From a virus, in the IMG/VR virus record IMGVR_UViG_3300022925_000148, positions 1-26,538 of that record: 26,538 bases of DNA; one strand, written 5' to 3'. The translations under genes were made by a program, and so were the position numbers. Below, piece by piece: positions 6,746 through 14,322 of the stretch. Within the stretch, counting starts at the first letter, position 1. Each line of letters opens with the position of its first letter. Under the pieces are notes generated by a model. The model was not told the origin of the DNA. It saw only the letters and a list, made by a program, of their open reading frames with translations, and ran no database searches.

Positions 6746-7033
6746 ATGAGTGATGTTGTTATTGTTCGTCTGAGTACGGGCGAAGAGATTGTTGCACAAA
6801 AGAAAGAAGGTCGTTATCTTCACTGTGCAATTTTGATTCCCAATGGGCAAGGTGGCATCGGCATTCATCCTTGGATGCCGTATGTTGAAGGTACGCAAGA
6901 CGATAAGGGTGTCTTGATTAAGAGTGAGAATATTGTATTTGAGAACACACCCGTCGGTGACTTGTTGCAAGAGTATAATACTCATTTTGGTAGCGGCATC
7001 ATTACACCACCAAAGAAGCAACTGATTCTTTAA
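6746..7033 (+). CDS. Sm-like conserved phage protein
   Basis: 95 residues. The start VVIVRLSTGEEIVAQKK resembles the first strands of an Sm/LSm barrel. The rest has a pattern I recall from many marine T4-like phages: IHPWMPYVEG, ENIVFENTPVGDLLQEYN and the end FGSGIITPPK. Function is unknown; Sm-like folds often bind RNA or form rings, but no RNA-binding motif can be confirmed. AAGGA at 6735-6739 gives a 6-nt spacing to the ATG. That ribosome binding site lies in the spacer of a consensus promoter, so the protein must come from mRNA starting further upstream. The ferredoxin start follows after 2 nt. Confidence 0.8.
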   Translation: MSDVVIVRLSTGEEIVAQKKEGRYLHCAILIPNGQGGIGIHPWMPYVEGTQDDKGVLIKSENIVFENTPVGDLLQEYNTHFGSGIITPPKKQLIL

Positions 7034-7035
7034 AA

Positions 7036-7338
7036 TTGATAAAATTCTATAGTATACAGAACGGTGAGAAGAAGGAACATGAGGCAAGCATAGGAGATAA
7101 TCTTATGCTTGCCCTTGGCATCATGGGTGATTGTGGTGGTGAGTGCCTATGTGGCACATGCCATGTTCAGATTGATGACATTGAACTTAGCATGTTACTT
7201 CAGGACGAATTCGAGAAAATAACACTTGACATTGAAGCAAATGTAGACTATAATAGTCGTCTAAGTTGCCAAATAACGGTTGACGAGAGAATTGAAAATA
7301 AAACTGTGAGGGTTCTAAATAATGCGATTTTATACTAA
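7036..7338 (+). CDS. 2Fe-2S ferredoxin
   Basis: 100 residues with the plant/adrenodoxin-type cluster motif C-x5-C-x2-C (in GDCGGECLCGTCHV, residues 34-47, with one extra Cys inside) and a distal Cys in RLSCQI. A 2Fe-2S electron carrier, possible donor for a reductase or oxygenase. The start is TTG 7036, 2 nt after the upstream stop, with no good Shine-Dalgarno, suggesting coupled re-initiation; no better in-frame ATG exists before residue 24. The 3' end overlaps the polymerase gene by 17 nt. The region coding for LDIEANVDYNS holds a perfect sigma70 promoter (7226-7254). Confidence 0.88.
   Translation: MIKFYSIQNGEKKEHEASIGDNLMLALGIMGDCGGECLCGTCHVQIDDIELSMLLQDEFEKITLDIEANVDYNSRLSCQITVDERIENKTVRVLNNAILY
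7226..7254 (+). promoter_or_regulatory. consensus sigma70 promoter inside ferredoxin gene, for DNA polymerase
   Basis: TTGACA (7226-7231), 17-nt spacer, TATAAT (7249-7254), within coding sequence. The polymerase ATG is 68 nt downstream with its GAGGG site (7308-7312) included in the transcript. Confidence 0.8.
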
Positions 7339-9820
7339 TGTTCAAGTATCTGGCGATAATTTGCTTGTGCGAGAATATGACAGAGGTGAGCGTAAACAGT
7401 ACCGTCTACCGTACAAACCCACGCTGTTCATTCCTACAAATAAACCAACTAAGTTTAAAACACTAGAAGGCAAGCCTGTTGGTGCAATCCAGCCAGGTGG
7501 CATTCGTGACACTCGTGATTGGGTGAAGCAATATGCAGACGTAGAAGGTTTTGAAATCTACGGGTATCAGAACTACACATATTGCTATATCTCTGATGAA
7601 TATCCAGATGTTGTTGAGTATGACAAATACAACATGGTTATCGCTAACCTTGATATTGAGGTTGGTTCAGAAAACGGGTTCCCAGACCCAGACAAAGCAG
7701 ATGAAGAACTTACTGCAATCACATTCAAAGCAAAAGGCAAGTACTTTGTGTTTGGTTGTCAACCATTCGACAGTAGTGCATATGACCGACTAGAATACGT
7801 CCACTGTGATGATGAGTACGAAATGTGTCGCTTGTTCCTTGATGTATGGGAAGCAGTTGCGCCAGATATCCTCACGGGCTGGAACATTCAATTCTTTGAT
7901 ATCCCCTATCTGTACAATCGTATTTCAAAGGTCATGGGTGAGAAAGATGCAAAACGTCTTTCGCCTTGGAAAATTGTTGGCGAACGCAAAGTCAACATGA
8001 TGGGTCGAACTCTAATCTCTTATGACTTGACTGGTATCTCTGTACTTGATTACATTGAACTGTACAAGAAATTTACATACACCAACCAAGAGAGTTATCG
8101 CCTAGATTACATTTGCCACGTTGAACTTGGTGAACGTAAACTTGATTACTCTGAAGTAGAAACCCTTCATCAGTTGTATAAGACTGACTTTCAAAAGTAC
8201 ATTGAATACAACATTCGTGACGTTGAACTTGTTGATAAACTTGAACAAAAGATGAAGTTGATTGACATGGTTATTGGTCTTGCGTATGACGCTAAGGTTA
8301 ATATCAATGACGTATTCTCACAGGTTCGCATGTGGGATACTCTAATCTTCAACCACTTGCGTAAAGACTATATTGTTCTGCCTGATAAAAAGTCTACTGC
8401 AAAGAATGACAAGTACGCTGGTGCATATGTGAAAGACCCACAAGTTGGTCAGCACAAATGGGTTATGTCTTTTGACTTGAACTCTCTGTATCCTCACTTG
8501 ATTATGCAGTACAATATTTCACCAGAAACGCTGTTGCAAAATGAGCGTATGAACGTGAATGTTGATATGCTTCTCAATCAAGAAATTGACCTGTCTCATT
8601 TGGATGGTAAGACTATCTGTGCAAACGGTGCAATGTTTCGCACTGACAAGCAAGGTTTCTTGCCTGAGATGATGCAGAAGATGTATGATGACCGTAAGCG
8701 ATACAAGAAGATGATGCTTCAGGCGCAAAGTGAACTGCAAGTCGAAAAGAATGCCGACAAGCGTAGAGAACTAGAATACAAGGTATCTACATATAACAAT
8801 ACGCAGATGGCAAAGAAGATTCAGTTGAACTCTGCTTATGGCGCTATCGGTAACCAGTACTTCCGTCACTACGATTTGCGTATGGCTGAAGCGATTACTC
8901 TATCTGGTCAGGTCAGCATTCGTTGGATTGAGAAATATATAAACGAGTACATGAATAAATTGCTCAAAACTGAAGGAGAAGATTATGTCGTTGCGTCCGA
9001 TACAGATTCGGTATATATCCGTTTTAACAAGTTGGTTGATAATGTGTATCCGAATGGAGGAGACACTGATAAAATCGTTGCCTTCTTGGATAAAGTGGCT
9101 ACCACTAAAATTGAACCGTTTATTGATAAGTCTTATCAAACTCTTGCTTCGTATGTAAATGCGTTTGACCAAAAGATGCAGATGGCACGAGAGGCAATTG
9201 CTGATAAGGGCATCTGGACTGCAAAGAAACGATACATTCTAAATGTTTATGATATGGAAGGTGTTCGTTATGCTGAACCTAAGTTAAAAATCATGGGCAT
9301 TGAAGCAGTTAAATCTTCAACACCAAACGTATGTCGTGATAAGATTAAAGAAGCACTGAAGATTATCATGCAAGGTACTGAAACAGAGGTTCAATCTTTT
9401 ATCGGTACATTCAAAGACCAATTCTTCAAGTTGCCGCCCGAAGAGATTTCATTCCCAAGGGGTGTGAACAATCTGGCTAAATATAGAAGTAGCGTAAGTA
9501 TTTTCACTAAGGGTACACCAATGCATGTTCGTGGTACTCTTGTGTATAATCACATGATTAAAAAACAAGGTCTTGATAAGCGTTTTCCAATCGTACAAGA
9601 GGGTGAGAAGATTCGGTTTTTGTATTTGAAAGAACCAAATCCATCAATGCAAAATACTATTGCATTCCCGTCAAGTCTACCAAAAGACTTGAAACTGCAT
9701 GATTACATTGACTATGAGTTGCAATTCTCTAAGTCGTATGTTGAACCATTGCAGGTTATACTTGATGCGATTAACTGGAAAGCAGAGAAACAAGGCGTCT
9801 CATTGGAGGACTTCTGGTAA
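7322..9820 (+). CDS. 43: replicative DNA polymerase gp43 (family B)
   Basis: 832 residues (T4 gp43 898). The 3'-5' exonuclease motifs are Exo I DIE (111-113), Exo II GWNIQFFDIPY (186-196) and Exo III YNIRD (296-300). The polymerase motifs are A DLNSLYP (385-391), B KKIQLNSAYG (498-507) and C SDTDS (559-563) with the catalytic aspartates. The C-terminal SLEDFW fits a sliding-clamp binding peptide for gp45. The gene is intact, with no intron or split between motifs, unlike some T4 relatives. The start MRFYTNVQ matches the beginning of the family, and GAGGG (7308-7312) lies 9 nt before the ATG. Expression is probably from the promoter at 7226. The stop overlaps the next ATG (TAATG). Confidence 0.98.
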   Translation: MRFYTNVQVSGDNLLVREYDRGERKQYRLPYKPTLFIPTNKPTKFKTLEGKPVGAIQPGGIRDTRDWVKQYADVEGFEIYGYQNYTYCYISDEYPDVVEYDKYNMVIANLDIEVGSENGFPDPDKADEELTAITFKAKGKYFVFGCQPFDSSAYDRLEYVHCDDEYEMCRLFLDVWEAVAPDILTGWNIQFFDIPYLYNRISKVMGEKDAKRLSPWKIVGERKVNMMGRTLISYDLTGISVLDYIELYKKFTYTNQESYRLDYICHVELGERKLDYSEVETLHQLYKTDFQKYIEYNIRDVELVDKLEQKMKLIDMVIGLAYDAKVNINDVFSQVRMWDTLIFNHLRKDYIVLPDKKSTAKNDKYAGAYVKDPQVGQHKWVMSFDLNSLYPHLIMQYNISPETLLQNERMNVNVDMLLNQEIDLSHLDGKTICANGAMFRTDKQGFLPEMMQKMYDDRKRYKKMMLQAQSELQVEKNADKRRELEYKVSTYNNTQMAKKIQLNSAYGAIGNQYFRHYDLRMAEAITLSGQVSIRWIEKYINEYMNKLLKTEGEDYVVASDTDSVYIRFNKLVDNVYPNGGDTDKIVAFLDKVATTKIEPFIDKSYQTLASYVNAFDQKMQMAREAIADKGIWTAKKRYILNVYDMEGVRYAEPKLKIMGIEAVKSSTPNVCRDKIKEALKIIMQGTETEVQSFIGTFKDQFFKLPPEEISFPRGVNNLAKYRSSVSIFTKGTPMHVRGTLVYNHMIKKQGLDKRFPIVQEGEKIRFLYLKEPNPSMQNTIAFPSSLPKDLKLHDYIDYELQFSKSYVEPLQVILDAINWKAEKQGVSLEDFW

Positions 9821-10218
9821 TGTCAAACATACCACAGGAATATTTAAATTTAACCGAAGACTTTGGATTCAGCGCAGTTGATGAATCTGAAGTCAATTTA
9901 AAGCAAGCAGACCCAGGTCTATCTGAAGCAGTTGCAGAAGCAGTTGCAGGAAACACTGAGGGTGTCAGTCGATTAGAAAACAAGATTGATATGTTGCTTG
10001 ATGCAATCGCTGGTCAGAGTAAAGAGATTGAAATCCGCAAGGCTGAAGTTGAAGAAGATGTTAAAGAGAAGTTGCTTGAAGTTGAAAAACTGATTATGCC
10101 TCTTCTCGTTAAACTGCTAAAGTCAGCAGACAAAGAATACATTAAGTGGGAGAATCGTGGTCCTGCAATTCAGTCTCAGATTGATAAATTGTTGGCAATC
10201 ACACGGGCAGAGCAATGA
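9820..10218 (+). CDS. hypothetical coiled-coil protein
   Basis: 132 residues. Residues 1-45 are acidic and probably disordered; 48-110 are strongly helical with heptad character (SRLENKIDMLLDAIAG, then an E/K-rich stretch and EVEKLIMPLLVKLLKS). The end is KWENRGPAIQSQIDKLLAIT. Conserved company of gp43 in marine T4-like phages as far as I recall, but I know no function. It is coupled both ways: TAATG overlap with gp43, ATGA overlap with the membrane protein downstream. This suggests a partner for the coiled-coil membrane protein. Confidence 0.75.
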   Translation: MSNIPQEYLNLTEDFGFSAVDESEVNLKQADPGLSEAVAEAVAGNTEGVSRLENKIDMLLDAIAGQSKEIEIRKAEVEEDVKEKLLEVEKLIMPLLVKLLKSADKEYIKWENRGPAIQSQIDKLLAITRAEQ

Positions 10219-11492
10219 CTTATCTAGTGTTCTTTGTTGCACTTGCATTGTCTGCGGTTGCGGCATATTACTCCATCATTGGACTTGTAACTATATTTGC
10301 GGCTTCTGTACTTCCCGTTGCTATCATGGGTTCTACACTTGAAGTTGCAAAGTTGGTTACTGCATCATGGTTGTATCGAAACTGGAAGACTGCAAATGTT
10401 CTACTGAAATCGTATTTTGTTGTTGCAGTAATCGTTCTCATGCTTATTACAAGTATGGGAATTTTTGGTTTTCTCTCTAAGGCACATATTCAACAGACCT
10501 CTGAAGCAGACCAAAACTTGGCAGTCCTTGAGCGAACAGAAGACCAGATGCAACAGATTGAATTCCGTATTATGGAATTGTCAGAAGCAGGTGTTGTAAA
10601 CAATGAGAAACAAAACGACCAAATTGATAACAATAAGAAACAAATTGCAGATATCAATACTCGTTATGCAGAACTAATTGAAGAAGCAAAAGCACAAAAT
10701 CCACTTATCATATTGGATAAGTATATTGCAGATGGAAATACTAAAGCAGTCCAATCGTTGATTGGCGTTAAACCAGATGGTGCATGGGGAAGCAAAACTT
10801 CACAAGCAGTTGATGCATTTCGTGAGAGAAACAAAGACCGAGTTGATGATGTTAGAGCAAGAGTAGAAGAGTTGCGTAATGCACAATTGGCAGAAGTCAA
10901 AGTGCTTACAGATGCGAATGCGAGACTACAGTCCGAGATTGGAACAATCAAAGTTGACTCAACTCAGATTGCTCAGTTTGAAGAACAGTTGACTCAACTC
11001 AGAGAAAAGAAGTTTGAGTTAGAGACAACGTATCGAAAACTGGAAGCAGAATTCGGACCAATAAAATACATCTCCGAAATGATATATGGAGATGATGCTG
11101 AGGCGAACCTAGATGATTCTGTTAGAATTGTTATTTTGATGTTAATATTCGTCTTTGACCCACTGGCAATTTTACTTTTGATTGCCGCAAACCAAGGACT
11201 GAAAGAGAAGCAAAATGATAGACCCAATAGAAGAGTTGAGACAGTTGACACTGAGCAATATGCAGAAATGGGAAGTAGTGTTCCAGACAATGCTGTTCCC
11301 ACAGATGATGCACGAAATAGCAAAGTGGAACAAACTGAAGTACAGTCTGATAAAGTTAGAAAAGTAAAGGTTGCTGATGTTGAGGTGAAATATGAAGCGC
11401 AAACTGGCGAATTCAATTTTGTCGAATATCCAACTGATGTGAGAGATGATAGAAACCACCCCGAACTACGGGCACTCAAGGAGAAAAAATAA
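10215..11492 (+). CDS. membrane coiled-coil protein with a peptidoglycan-binding-like insert
   Basis: 425 residues. Hydrophobic segments at about 3-20, 22-40, 66-88 and 303-325 look transmembrane. Between the third and fourth lies a long Gln/Glu/Lys-rich coiled-coil region (95-285). Inside it, residues 176-204 (AVQSLIGVKPDGAWGSKTSQAVDAF) have the pattern of a PG_binding_1 half-repeat (ADGxxGxxTxxAVxxFQ), also seen in the endolysin. The tail (330-425) is charged and disordered. With a large loop between membrane segments it could span the periplasm and touch the wall. Possible roles are lysis timing, envelope remodelling or superinfection exclusion; none is shown. It overlaps the upstream gene by ATGA and directly abuts the nuclease gene. 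Confidence 0.8.
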   Translation: MTYLVFFVALALSAVAAYYSIIGLVTIFAASVLPVAIMGSTLEVAKLVTASWLYRNWKTANVLLKSYFVVAVIVLMLITSMGIFGFLSKAHIQQTSEADQNLAVLERTEDQMQQIEFRIMELSEAGVVNNEKQNDQIDNNKKQIADINTRYAELIEEAKAQNPLIILDKYIADGNTKAVQSLIGVKPDGAWGSKTSQAVDAFRERNKDRVDDVRARVEELRNAQLAEVKVLTDANARLQSEIGTIKVDSTQIAQFEEQLTQLREKKFELETTYRKLEAEFGPIKYISEMIYGDDAEANLDDSVRIVILMLIFVFDPLAILLLIAANQGLKEKQNDRPNRRVETVDTEQYAEMGSSVPDNAVPTDDARNSKVEQTEVQSDKVRKVKVADVEVKYEAQTGEFNFVEYPTDVRDDRNHPELRALKEKK

Positions 11493-11951
11493 ATGAGCGA
11501 TTACAGTTATGATGTTAAAATTACAAAGATTGTTGATGGTGATACTGTTGACGTTGACATTGACCTTGGTTTCGGGGTGTGGCTCCATAAGGAGCGAGTG
11601 CGAATTATGGGTATCGACACACCTGAAAGTAGAACCTCGGACGAAGTTGAAAAACTTTTTGGAAAAGCCGCAAAACATAGACTTGAGAGTTTACTCCCAA
11701 TTGGTAGTATGCAAGTTCTAATCTGTGAAGCGTATGATGCAAAAGGTAAGTTTGGACGTATCTTGGGTGACTTCAAAGTTGAAGATAAAAATGTCACTGA
11801 GATTATGATTGAAGAAGGACATTGTGTACCGTACTTTGGTGGAAGCAAAGAAGAGATTCAAGCAAAGCACATGATTAATCGTCAAAAACTGTTGCGTGAA
11901 GGTGTAGTATCAAGTGACCAAGTAAATAATGCAATTAGAGAAATGGAGTAA
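11493..11951 (+). CDS. staphylococcal-nuclease-like thermonuclease
   Basis: 152 residues of the SNase fold: VDGDTVDVDID at the metal-binding strand, ERVRIMGIDTPESR, and DAKGKFGRILGDF. The residues matching the S. aureus catalytic set Arg35, Asp40, Glu43 and Arg87 appear as Arg37, Asp42, Glu45 and Arg89, so activity is expected: Ca2+-dependent hydrolysis of DNA or RNA to 3'-phosphate ends. No signal peptide is visible, so it acts inside the cell, perhaps on host nucleic acid. The ATG abuts the upstream stop, and GGAG (11480-11483) is the ribosome binding site. Confidence 0.92.
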   Translation: MSDYSYDVKITKIVDGDTVDVDIDLGFGVWLHKERVRIMGIDTPESRTSDEVEKLFGKAAKHRLESLLPIGSMQVLICEAYDAKGKFGRILGDFKVEDKNVTEIMIEEGHCVPYFGGSKEEIQAKHMINRQKLLREGVVSSDQVNNAIREME

Positions 11952-11955
11952 CATA

Positions 11956-12777
11956 GTGTCTGAAGAAGTAAAAGTAGGTAACGATAACGCAGGCGCTAGT
12001 GCATCCGCAGGTACAGAACAAACCAAAGATAGTGTAAGTGCAGGCGCAGGTGTTGAAGCCCATGCTGGTGTAGACACATCTACCCACAATGCAGTTGGCG
12101 AACAAGAAGCACACGTTGGTGCAGACACACATGCAGACGCAGGTGCATCCGCTGGAGTATCTGGTGGTAATGCTTCGGCATCCGCAAGCGTTGAAGCAGG
12201 TGCAAGTGTAGAAGCAGGCGTATCAAACACTTCAAAAGTTGGTGGAGTAACTTCTACTACAGAAGCACACGCAGGCGCAGAAACCCACGCATATGTTGGC
12301 GCTGAAGCAACAGTCGGTAAAGATGGTGCAGAAGCACATGCAGGTGCAATCGCTGGTGCTAGTGTTGGTGCAGGTGCATCTACTGGTGCTTATGATGATT
12401 CAGGCAATGGCGCACAAGCAGGAGCAGGTGTTAGCGTTGGCGCACAAGTAGGCGTTGAAGCAGGCGGCGGCGCTACTATGGATGATGGTGTTGCTACAGT
12501 TGGTATTGACGGTAAACTAGCACTTGGTGTTGGTGTAGACGTTGATGCAAGCGTAAGCGTAGATACAAAGCCCGCACAGGAGTTTGTTGTTGATACAGGA
12601 AACACTGTTGCAAAAACAGTTACCAAAGACGCAAACACAGTAGCAAAAGAAACTACTAAAGTGGTTGACAAAGGTGTTGATGTTGTCAAAGACACAGGCA
12701 AAGCAGTAGGTAACGCAGGCAAAAAAGCAGGAGATACTATCTCAAAGCCATTTAAGAAAATTAAGAAACCTTGGTAA
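11956..12777 (+). CDS. Ala/Gly-rich repeat protein with LEA-like tail
   Basis: 273 residues from GTG 11956, chosen because GGAG (11946-11949) precedes it and it follows the nuclease stop; an ATG at 11929 lies inside the nuclease gene. Residues 10-205 are built from degenerate short repeats of Ala, Gly, Ser, Val, Glu and His (AGASAGV, EAHAGAETHA, GAGASTGA). Residues 215-273 change to Thr/Val/Lys-rich 11-residue-like amphipathic repeats (TVAKTVTKDANTVAKETTKV, VVKDTGKAVG) ending in basic FKKIKKPW. This resembles LEA-type or glycine-zipper-like sequences, but no family is recognised. It is the last gene before the uvsX promoter. Confidence 0.75.
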   Translation: MSEEVKVGNDNAGASASAGTEQTKDSVSAGAGVEAHAGVDTSTHNAVGEQEAHVGADTHADAGASAGVSGGNASASASVEAGASVEAGVSNTSKVGGVTSTTEAHAGAETHAYVGAEATVGKDGAEAHAGAIAGASVGAGASTGAYDDSGNGAQAGAGVSVGAQVGVEAGGGATMDDGVATVGIDGKLALGVGVDVDASVSVDTKPAQEFVVDTGNTVAKTVTKDANTVAKETTKVVDKGVDVVKDTGKAVGNAGKKAGDTISKPFKKIKKPW

Positions 12778-12784
12778 AAAGTCC

Positions 12785-12813
12785 TTGACAAAGTGGTTAT
12801 TATCTGATAGAAT
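12785..12813 (+). promoter_or_regulatory. sigma70-type promoter for uvsX
   Basis: TTGACA (12785-12790), 17-nt spacer, TAGAAT (12808-12813), 32 nt before the uvsX ATG. AGTCC directly before the -35 box is shared with the promoter at 17403. Confidence 0.85.
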
Positions 12814-12845
12814 GTATTATATTCTCAACAATGAATGGAGTTAGA

Positions 12846-13958
12846 ATGAGCGATTTTCTTAACGGTCTTAGTAAGACGATTGGCAACGAATACGCAGGTG
12901 TCGTTGAAGATGGTATTGTAGCAGGAGATGTAGATGGATATATTGATACTGGCAGTTATGTGCTTAATGCTCTTGTATCAGGAAGTTTGTTCGGTGGGAT
13001 TCCCAACAACAAAATTACTGCTTTCGCAGGTGAGAGTGCAACTGGTAAAACTTTCTTTATTCTAGGAGCAGTCCAGAAATTCTTAAAAGATAATCCTACT
13101 GGTGGGGTCATCTACTTTGAATCTGAGAGTGCATTGACTAAGAATATGATTTCAGAACGTGGCATTGATACTAAACGTATTGCTATTGTTCCTGTGGCAA
13201 CGATTGAAGAGTTTGGTACACAATGTGTCAAACTACTAGATAAATACCTAGAACAAAAAGAAAGTGAACGTCAACCTATCTGTCTAGTACTAGATAGTCT
13301 TGGTATGCTTTCGACAGTCAAAGAAATGACTGACACTGAGAGTGGTAGTGACAAGCGAGATATGACACGGGCACCAAAGATTCGTGGTATCTTCCGTACA
13401 CTGACACTTAAACTTGGTCGTGCAAAAGTGCCTATGTTGATTACCAATCACACATATGATGTTATTGGTTCATACATTCCAATGAAGGCAATGTCTGGCG
13501 GCTCTGGTCTAAAGTATGCCGCATCAAACATCTTGTTCTTGTCAAAGAAGAAAGAAAAAGATGGTACTGAAATTGTCGGTAACATTATTAAAGTCGTGAA
13601 CCACAAATCACGTTTGACCAAAGAAAACAAGATGGTTGAAGTACTCGTTACTTACGATAAAGGTTTGTCACGATACTACGGTCTACTTGAACTTGCAGAA
13701 GAATCTGGCATCTTTAAGAAAGTATCTACACGCTATGAACTACCTGATGGTTCAAAGCAATTCGGTAAAGCAATCAACTCTGCACCAGAGAAGTACTTTA
13801 CTGATGATATTCTACAACAACTTGAAAAGTTTGTTATTAAGAATTTCATGTACGGTAAACCTTCAGAAGAAGAACTTGAAGAAGAGTATCAAGAATTGCA
13901 GGCGCAATTTGACGAAGAAGAATTAACACTTGTGGAGAATGATGATGAGAACGTATGA
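12846..13958 (+). CDS. uvsX: UvsX RecA-like recombinase
   Basis: 370 residues from ATG 12846, preferred over ATG 12831 because GGAG (12837-12840) sits 5 nt before it. Walker A GESATGKT (62-69), Walker B ICLVLD (145-150), and the DNA-binding loop region [15 protein letters not shown] typical of RecA/UvsX. It forms filaments on single-stranded DNA for strand exchange, recombination-dependent replication and repair. The acidic C-terminus ([19 protein letters not shown]) resembles that of T4 UvsX, which binds partner proteins. Its end overlaps the next small gene, and gp41 follows, as in T4-like phages. Confidence 0.97.
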   Translation: MSDFLNGLSKTIGNEYAGVVEDGIVAGDVDGYIDTGSYVLNALVSGSLFGGIPNNKITAFAGESATGKTFFILGAVQKFLKDNPTGGVIYFESESALTKNMISERGIDTKRIAIVPVATIEEFGTQCVKLLDKYLEQKESERQPICLVLDSLGMLSTVKEMTDTESGSDKRDMTRAPKIRGIFRTLTLKLGRAKVPMLITNHTYDVIGSYIPMKAMSGGSGLKYAASNILFLSKKKEKDGTEIVGNIIKVVNHKSRLTKENKMVEVLVTYDKGLSRYYGLLELAEESGIFKKVSTRYELPDGSKQFGKAINSAPEKYFTDDILQQLEKFVIKNFMYGKPSEEELEEEYQELQAQFDEEELTLVENDDENV

Positions 13959-14322
13959 TGATGGTGCGATTGACCCAAAGGGCATGTATGAGTTCGTACT
14001 TGCGCCTGAGGGCGACCAGATGCATGTCAAGATTGTCGAAGGCGAATACAAGGACGTAATTTATCGCTATGGTAAAGTTGGATTCAATCCAGACGAAGGT
14101 GATATCAATACTGATGAAGATGAACGCTTGACAATGGTGTTTGACTATGATATAATCTCCTTACCGATGAATCTACAAGATGCAGATTTAGGGGACGAGC
14201 AGTTTTATAATTTTGAAAATGTCTTGGGTGATATCCTGATTGACATTATTGAACATGATTTGGAGAGTAAGAACAAAGATGCGGCTAGAAACTCAAATAC
14301 TGAAACACCTATTTCTCAATGA
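13945..14322 (+). CDS. hypothetical protein between uvsX and gene 41
   Basis: 125 residues from ATG 13945, with GGAG (13934-13937) 7 nt upstream; ATGs at 13939 and 13942 are alternatives. It overlaps the end of uvsX by 14 nt and the start of gene 41 by 44 nt. The protein is acidic and begins [21 protein letters not shown], then [20 protein letters not shown]; it looks like a small beta-rich domain with a disordered tail. It occupies the place of T4 gene 40, but I see no clear similarity. It contains a perfect sigma70 promoter (14128-14156). Confidence 0.75.
   Translation: MRTYDDGAIDPKGMYEFVLAPEGDQMHVKIVEGEYKDVIYRYGKVGFNPDEGDINTDEDERLTMVFDYDIISLPMNLQDADLGDEQFYNFENVLGDILIDIIEHDLESKNKDAARNSNTETPISQ
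14128..14156 (+). promoter_or_regulatory. consensus sigma70 promoter inside the small gene, for helicase gene 41
   Basis: TTGACA (14128-14133), 17-nt spacer, TATAAT (14151-14156), in coding sequence 123 nt before the gene 41 ATG. Confidence 0.78.

Noticed and set aside
12664-12700. Further TTGACA motifs inside coding sequence (for example 12664, 13-bp region near 8264, and 22475)
   Set aside because: At 17-nt spacing the -10 positions match TATAAT poorly, and no gene start follows at a useful distance.
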